The notes under the pieces are model-generated. The model did no database searches. It was not told where the DNA came from and saw only the letters and a program-made list of their open reading frames with translations. Below are positions 5,409 to 8,897 of a DNA stretch of 8,897 nt, one piece after another; position 1 is the stretch's first letter, and the number at the start of each line of letters is the position of its first letter. The stretch lies in assembly GCA_014860845.1 (NCBI GenBank), contig JACZIY010000768.1:1-8897 (forward strand), given 5' to 3'. Both the position numbers and the translations under genes were made by a program. The stretch is from Anaerolineaceae bacterium. Lineage in GTDB: Bacteria; Chloroflexota; Anaerolineae; Anaerolineales; Anaerolineaceae.

Positions 5409-7682
5409 ATGCAAAACAATACCCAAAATTCTCCAAAACCTGAAATAACTGATCAAAAACAAGCGGATAAAATATTGATTATTGAAGTCAATGTACCACC
5501 AGGTTATGAAGTGGAAGTGGTTTGCAATCATGTCGATCGGGAGGGAAATTTTAGATTCACTGAAATCTTGAATCCTCAAGCAGGAAACCAAAATGTCACG
5601 AAGAGATCCAAGCAGATAATCAAGTCTTTGGATTACAGGGTTAAGCTAGTATCCAGGCGGTCTTTTCTACTTGCATTGGTTGTGTATTTATTCGTACGTT
5701 TGATTGGGTTGCAGGAGTTCCCGATTTATTTCTTCAGTGATGAAGCCATCCAGAGTGTGCATGCAGCTGATTTGATCCGGGATGGTTTTTATAGTCCTTA
5801 TCATGAATTTTTTCCTACATTTTTTGAAAATGGTGGCCAATATAATTTGAGCACATCGGTATATTATCAGGTTGTCCCGGTGTGGCTATTCGGAAAGGAA
5901 ATCTGGGCGACGCGGGGAGCAGCTGCCTTATTGACTATTCTGGCAGCAGTCGGTGTGGGGTGGTTGATCGAAAAAGGCATCAAACAGGGGTTGGGCTGGC
6001 TGGGGGTGCTGGTGCTCTCGTTAATGCCTGCCTGGTTTTTACATTCCCGGACAGCCTTTGAAACCGCCATGGCGGTCAGCTTTTATGCTGGTTTTGCTGG
6101 TTGTTATGTGTTGTATCGAAAGAGGAACCCACACTTCCTGTATGCTGCGGCTGTACTGGCTGCCCTGGCATTTTACAGCTACAGTCCCATGCGAGTGGTG
6201 GTCGCATTGACCTTGCTCGGATTGCTGGTGAGTGATTGGCGTTATCACTGGCAGCATAATAGATTATTCCTGAAAGCGATTGGCATTGGAGCGGTTTTCT
6301 TAATACCGTTTCTTCGTTTTTCGCTAGATCATCCGGGAGAAGAACTGCGGCATCTGGAAATTTTAGGGTCTTATTGGGTGCGAAACATCCCCCTGGGTGA
6401 AAAACTGATGATCTTCCTGCGGGAATACCTGCGCGGATTGAATCCTCTCTATTGGTATTTGCCAAACAGTGCTGATTTGCAACGTCATTTGATGAAAGGC
6501 TATGGGCATTTGTGGTTGCCTGGATTGCCTTTCCTGCTGGTGGGGATCCTGTGGTGCATCAAACACTTCAAAGATTCCTTTGCAAGAACCGCACTGTTGC
6601 TGCTGCTTGTGGCTCCGGCAGGGGCAGCTCTGGTCGAATTAGGCATCACCCGGGCATTGGTGATGGTTATCCCTGCCAGCGTATTAACAACGCTTGGCTT
6701 GATAAAAACCTGGGATTGGGTACAGATGCGTTTCCAAAAAAGCAAGTTTTTGCTCCAGAAATATGCAATGAAAATGGGGATGATGCTTTTTTTGATCCTG
6801 AGTTTTTTGAACATCCATATGCTTTGGGATGCATTGAAAAATGGCCCAATCTGGTTTACGAATTATGGCATGTACGGCATGCAATATGGAGCCCGGCAGG
6901 TGTTTGGAACCATCGCGGAAGAATTGAGAAATGATCCTGATCAGAAATTTTATTTGACTTCCGCCTGGTCGAATGGAGCTGATGTGCTCGCACGCTACTT
7001 TTTTGATGATCCGGTTCCATTTCAAATGGGTAGTATTGATGGATATATCAGCGAATACAAATCAATTGAACCTGAGATGGTATTTGTGATGACCCCCGAA
7101 GAAATAAAGATCATGGTCGAAAGCCAGAAATTTACCAATATCAATACCGAAACAGAAATTCAATATCCAAATGGTGAGACAGGTTTTTACTTCACCCGGT
7201 TGGAATATGTGGAAAATATTCAAGAAATATTTGCTGCTGAACTGGCTGAGCGGCGCAAGATGAATAAAGGAAAAGTTTTCCTGACAGATGGCGAAGAGGT
7301 ACAGGTGGATTATTCCACTCTGGATATGGGCGAGATTCTGCACATTTTTGATGGGGATAAGGCAACCCTGGCCAGAAGCTGGGAAGCAAATCCGTTACGA
7401 TTGATTGTAAGGTTTTCACAATCGCGCCAGGTTTCAAGAATGATTCTGCGGGTGGGAGGAGAACCAACAAAGATTGAAATCGAGGTCTGGCCAGCTGGAG
7501 TAGACGAACCAATTCCCAAAATGATAAATCTCTCTGAAAATTCTGAACCGCGTTTTGTGGAACTGGCGTTGCCGGAAATGACCTCTGTGGATTGGGTTGA
7601 AGTAAGAGTCACCAACCTGAATAATGCCGAGCCAGCACATGTGCATTTGTGGGAACTACAATTCTATCCATCGATTCCGTGA
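5409..7682 (+). CDS. GT-C family membrane glycosyltransferase with discoidin-like C-terminal domain
   Basis: This 757-residue protein resembles the PMT/ArnT-type GT-C transferases, which use polyprenyl-phosphate sugars on the outer face of the membrane. Residues 1-82 are a hydrophilic N-terminal region containing I-I-E-V-N-V-P-P-G-Y (24-33). The first membrane helix (about 83-103) is followed by FFSDEAIQ (108-115). Its D111-E112 pair, just after helix 1, is the position of the catalytic acidic motif of GT-C enzymes. About ten more hydrophobic segments follow (roughly 170-187, 196-212, 220-236, 242-259, 261-276, 288-303, 366-384, 391-409, 414-431, 453-471). Residues 475-610 are soluble. From about 640, FDGDKAT (647-653) through EVRV (731-734) to HLWEL (746-750) looks like a discoidin (F5/8 type C) beta-sandwich that may bind glycans. 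It has its own promoter and diverges from gatC. Substrate and acceptor are unknown. The N-terminal start rests on the leaderless model. Confidence 0.75.
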   Translation: MQNNTQNSPKPEITDQKQADKILIIEVNVPPGYEVEVVCNHVDREGNFRFTEILNPQAGNQNVTKRSKQIIKSLDYRVKLVSRRSFLLALVVYLFVRLIGLQEFPIYFFSDEAIQSVHAADLIRDGFYSPYHEFFPTFFENGGQYNLSTSVYYQVVPVWLFGKEIWATRGAAALLTILAAVGVGWLIEKGIKQGLGWLGVLVLSLMPAWFLHSRTAFETAMAVSFYAGFAGCYVLYRKRNPHFLYAAAVLAALAFYSYSPMRVVVALTLLGLLVSDWRYHWQHNRLFLKAIGIGAVFLIPFLRFSLDHPGEELRHLEILGSYWVRNIPLGEKLMIFLREYLRGLNPLYWYLPNSADLQRHLMKGYGHLWLPGLPFLLVGILWCIKHFKDSFARTALLLLLVAPAGAALVELGITRALVMVIPASVLTTLGLIKTWDWVQMRFQKSKFLLQKYAMKMGMMLFLILSFLNIHMLWDALKNGPIWFTNYGMYGMQYGARQVFGTIAEELRNDPDQKFYLTSAWSNGADVLARYFFDDPVPFQMGSIDGYISEYKSIEPEMVFVMTPEEIKIMVESQKFTNINTETEIQYPNGETGFYFTRLEYVENIQEIFAAELAERRKMNKGKVFLTDGEEVQVDYSTLDMGEILHIFDGDKATLARSWEANPLRLIVRFSQSRQVSRMILRVGGEPTKIEIEVWPAGVDEPIPKMINLSENSEPRFVELALPEMTSVDWVEVRVTNLNNAEPAHVHLWELQFYPSIP

Positions 7683-7692
7683 AATGCATGAG

Positions 7693-7733
7693 CTGACCTG
7701 TAAAAGTTGTTACACCTATTCGCTCCTGACCTG
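7693..7733. repeat. Direct repeat CTGACCTG upstream of the small membrane-protein gene
   Basis: The octamer CTGACCTG occurs at 7693-7700 and 7726-7733, 33 bp apart, which is about three helical turns. Both copies lie in the 83-bp gap after the glycosyltransferase stop and upstream of the TACAAT box at 7742. The spacing would suit two protein molecules on the same DNA face. It may be coincidence. Confidence 0.25.
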
Positions 7734-7747
7734 ACATCGAGTACAAT
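7719..7747 (+). promoter_or_regulatory. Weak candidate promoter of the membrane protein-CYTH unit
   Basis: TACAAT (7742-7747) matches the -10 consensus at 5 of 6 and TTCGCT (7719-7724) lies 17 bp upstream, a 3 of 6 match to the -35. The start would be near 7754, giving an extremely short leader that holds the AGGA site of the next gene. Readthrough from the glycosyltransferase gene is equally possible, since no terminator is seen between them. Confidence 0.28.
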
Positions 7748-7765
7748 TCCAGCAGGACGGATAGA

Positions 7766-8170
7766 TTGAAAAAGAAACGGCCATTTTTCCTGAAGCTAAT
7801 AATACTTTCCCTCGCTATCATTGCAGTGATGGGCTGGCTACGGGTATACCAGAGCATTTATCAATGGGAAACACTGCTTCGATTTGGTGTCCAGCCAGGT
7901 CCGTGGTATAGTTTGATCAGTGGTGCGGTGATTGGGGTCGTTGGTACCATCGCTGCGATCAGCACCTGGCTGCGATTAGCATGGAGCCAAAAATATGTTC
8001 AAATCAGTATCGTTATATTAGCTGCTTGCTGGTGGCTGGATTATTTGATCTTTTCCAGGAGCAGCATTGCTTTTTATAATTTGCCATTTCGAATAGTGGC
8101 AACCAGCATTTATGTAGGTTTTGTATTTGGCTATTTTTACCTCACAAAAAACAAGTTGCCAAAAGGATGA
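7766..8170 (+). CDS. Small four-helix integral membrane protein of unknown function
   Basis: This 134-residue protein starts at TTG, 8 nt after AGGA (7754-7757); no in-frame ATG occurs until codon 22, inside the first helix, so TTG is the better start. Four hydrophobic segments are visible at about residues 7-26, 47-68, 76-95 and 106-126. The N-terminal KKKR and the C-terminal KNKLPKG both carry positive charge, so both ends are predicted to be cytoplasmic. Trp and Tyr residues cluster at the helix ends. I recognise no motif or family. Its stop overlaps the ribosome site of the CYTH gene, so the two are almost certainly co-transcribed and translationally coupled. It may be a membrane partner of the CYTH protein or an accessory to the upstream glycosyltransferase; neither can be shown from sequence. 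Confidence 0.75.
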   Translation: MKKKRPFFLKLIILSLAIIAVMGWLRVYQSIYQWETLLRFGVQPGPWYSLISGAVIGVVGTIAAISTWLRLAWSQKYVQISIVILAACWWLDYLIFSRSSIAFYNLPFRIVATSIYVGFVFGYFYLTKNKLPKG

Positions 8171-8173
8171 TAA

Positions 8174-8797
8174 ATGAAAAACACCAGTGATGTTGAAATT
8201 GAAGTTAAATTTTATGTGCTTTCTCTGAAAGAAATTGAGCAAAAAATTCTTGATCTGGGAGGAACACTCGTTCAGGAACGCTGTTTTGAGTCCAATTTGC
8301 GTTTTGACACAGCTGATGGGCGCTTACGAAATCAACGACATGTTTTACGCTTGCGGAAGGACAAAGAAAACATCCTGACGTTCAAAGGAGCAGCAGAGGT
8401 GGGCAAATCAGTCAGCATCCGGCAGGAAATTGAAGTGCTGGTGGATGATTTTGATACTGCCCGGAAATTACTGGAAGGACTGGGATTTGAAGTGGTGATG
8501 TCATATGAAAAATTCCGCACCACCTACTCACTGCTGGACACGCTGGTCGTGCTGGATGAATTACCATATGGAAATTTCATCGAAATTGAAGGCCCTGATG
8601 GGACCAGCATTCAAAAAGTGGCACGCAACCTGAACCTGAACTGGAAAGCTCGGGTAATGACCAGCTACACCTACTTATATGAAATGTTGCGAAAACAACG
8701 GCCCGAATTGGAAGGCAAATACCTCACCTTTTCAGAACTAAAAGGGATGCGCTTCATGCCTGATGAATTTGATGTCAGCCCGGCAGATTTGCCTTAA
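8174..8797 (+). CDS. CYTH-domain protein, CyaB/thiamine-triphosphatase-like
   Basis: CYTH enzymes form a small beta-barrel tunnel that binds triphosphates with metal ions. Members are class IV adenylate cyclases, thiamine triphosphatases and inorganic tripolyphosphatases. The 207 residues carry the hallmark E8-I-E10-V-K12 (ExExK), then LRFDT (42-46), the basic strand LRLR (58-61), FKG with K71, E85-I-E87, EKFRTTY with K113 and R115, and LDELPYGNFIEIEG (127-140) with the acidic pair E137 and E139. All the expected charged tunnel residues are present, so it should be active. The start ATG is 6 nt after AGGA (8164-8167), which overlaps the preceding stop. A tail from about 180 to 207 extends past the usual core of roughly 170-180 residues. 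No CHAD domain is fused or adjacent. The pattern is close to CyaB-like proteins, but the substrate cannot be decided here. Confidence 0.88.
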   Translation: MKNTSDVEIEVKFYVLSLKEIEQKILDLGGTLVQERCFESNLRFDTADGRLRNQRHVLRLRKDKENILTFKGAAEVGKSVSIRQEIEVLVDDFDTARKLLEGLGFEVVMSYEKFRTTYSLLDTLVVLDELPYGNFIEIEGPDGTSIQKVARNLNLNWKARVMTSYTYLYEMLRKQRPELEGKYLTFSELKGMRFMPDEFDVSPADLP

Positions 8798-8810
8798 ATC
8801 GATTTATTAA

Positions 8811-8897
8811 TTACAGAAGTTCGTAAGAAGTGCTGATTTCTGCAGTAGCCCGTACAGTAGCGGAGACAGAACAATATTTCTCTTCCGAGAGTTGAAT
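8811..8897 (-). CDS. OsmC/Ohr-family peroxiredoxin-like protein, C-terminal fragment
   Basis: The last 28 codons of a minus-strand gene enter from the right edge and stop at TAA (8813-8811). They read LSEEKYCSVSATV, then RATAEISTSYELL. The L-S-E-E-K-Y-C-S-V-S block is the characteristic C-terminal motif of OsmC/Ohr-like proteins, where the cysteine is the second redox-active (resolving) residue in reduction of organic hydroperoxides. The N-terminal part, with the peroxidatic cysteine, lies outside the window, so catalytic competence and start cannot be judged. The gene converges on the CYTH gene with 13 bp between their stop codons and no visible terminator. Confidence 0.82.
   Translation of the reverse strand: MQLSEEKYCSVSATVRATAEISTSYELL

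Noticed and set aside
6076..6465. Minus-strand 129-codon ORF opposite the glycosyltransferase gene
   Set aside because: Its composition (Pro, Ser, His and Gln rich) is typical of antisense translation, with no motif and no promoter.
6512..6934. Plus-strand 140-codon ORF inside the glycosyltransferase gene
   Set aside because: It is an out-of-frame shadow of a long membrane-protein gene whose own frame shows coherent hydrophobic segments; no separate ribosome site or recognisable domain.

Overview
The window is an ordinary-looking bacterial chromosome segment with seven complete protein genes, one gene cut by the right edge, and a candidate 17-codon ORF. Three features suggest a Chloroflexota/Anaerolineae-type bacterium: a secreted protein with a Thr/Pro-rich stalk, a large GT-C membrane glycosyltransferase with a soluble C-terminal domain, and a GatA with an extra acidic loop near its N-terminus. 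This is an inference from protein style; there is no rRNA or other taxonomic marker here.

Layout. Bases 1-1800 are clearly AT-richer than the rest. They hold two plus-strand genes: a DUF6602-like protein with a restriction-endonuclease-style core whose usual lysine appears to be lost, and a secreted or membrane-anchored protein with a proline/threonine stalk. A near-perfect 24-bp palindrome sits directly upstream of the first gene's -10 box. Bases 5274-1847 (minus strand) carry the gatC-gatA-gatB operon for the tRNA-dependent amidotransferase that makes Gln-tRNA(Gln) and/or Asn-tRNA(Asn). gatC and gatA are 3 nt apart. The 59-nt gatA-gatB gap is spanned by a 17-codon ORF that begins behind a Shine-Dalgarno sequence at the gatA stop and ends in an ATGA overlap with gatB.

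A 134-155 bp divergent intergenic region (5254-5408) separates gatC from a 757-residue membrane protein on the plus strand. That gene has an extended -10 promoter so close to its ATG that the message is predicted to be leaderless or nearly so. It is followed by a two-gene unit: a 134-residue four-helix membrane protein with a TTG start, and a CYTH-fold (CyaB/ThTPase-like) triphosphate-binding protein, with 3 nt between them. At the right edge the last 28 codons of an OsmC/Ohr-family peroxiredoxin-like gene run in from the opposite strand; they are too short to appear in a length-filtered ORF search.

Functionally, the gat operon is housekeeping. The glycosyltransferase probably acts at the cell surface, and the CYTH protein acts on phosphate-rich nucleotides or inorganic triphosphate. 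The DUF6602-like gene is the only one with a possible defence or mobile-element flavour. I see no tRNA, rRNA, CRISPR array, insertion sequence or clear GC-rich intrinsic terminator. Nothing here is a convincing new multi-gene system; the best leads are the gatA-gatB small ORF, the palindrome-controlled degenerate nuclease-like gene, and the glycosyltransferase with its soluble C-terminal domain.
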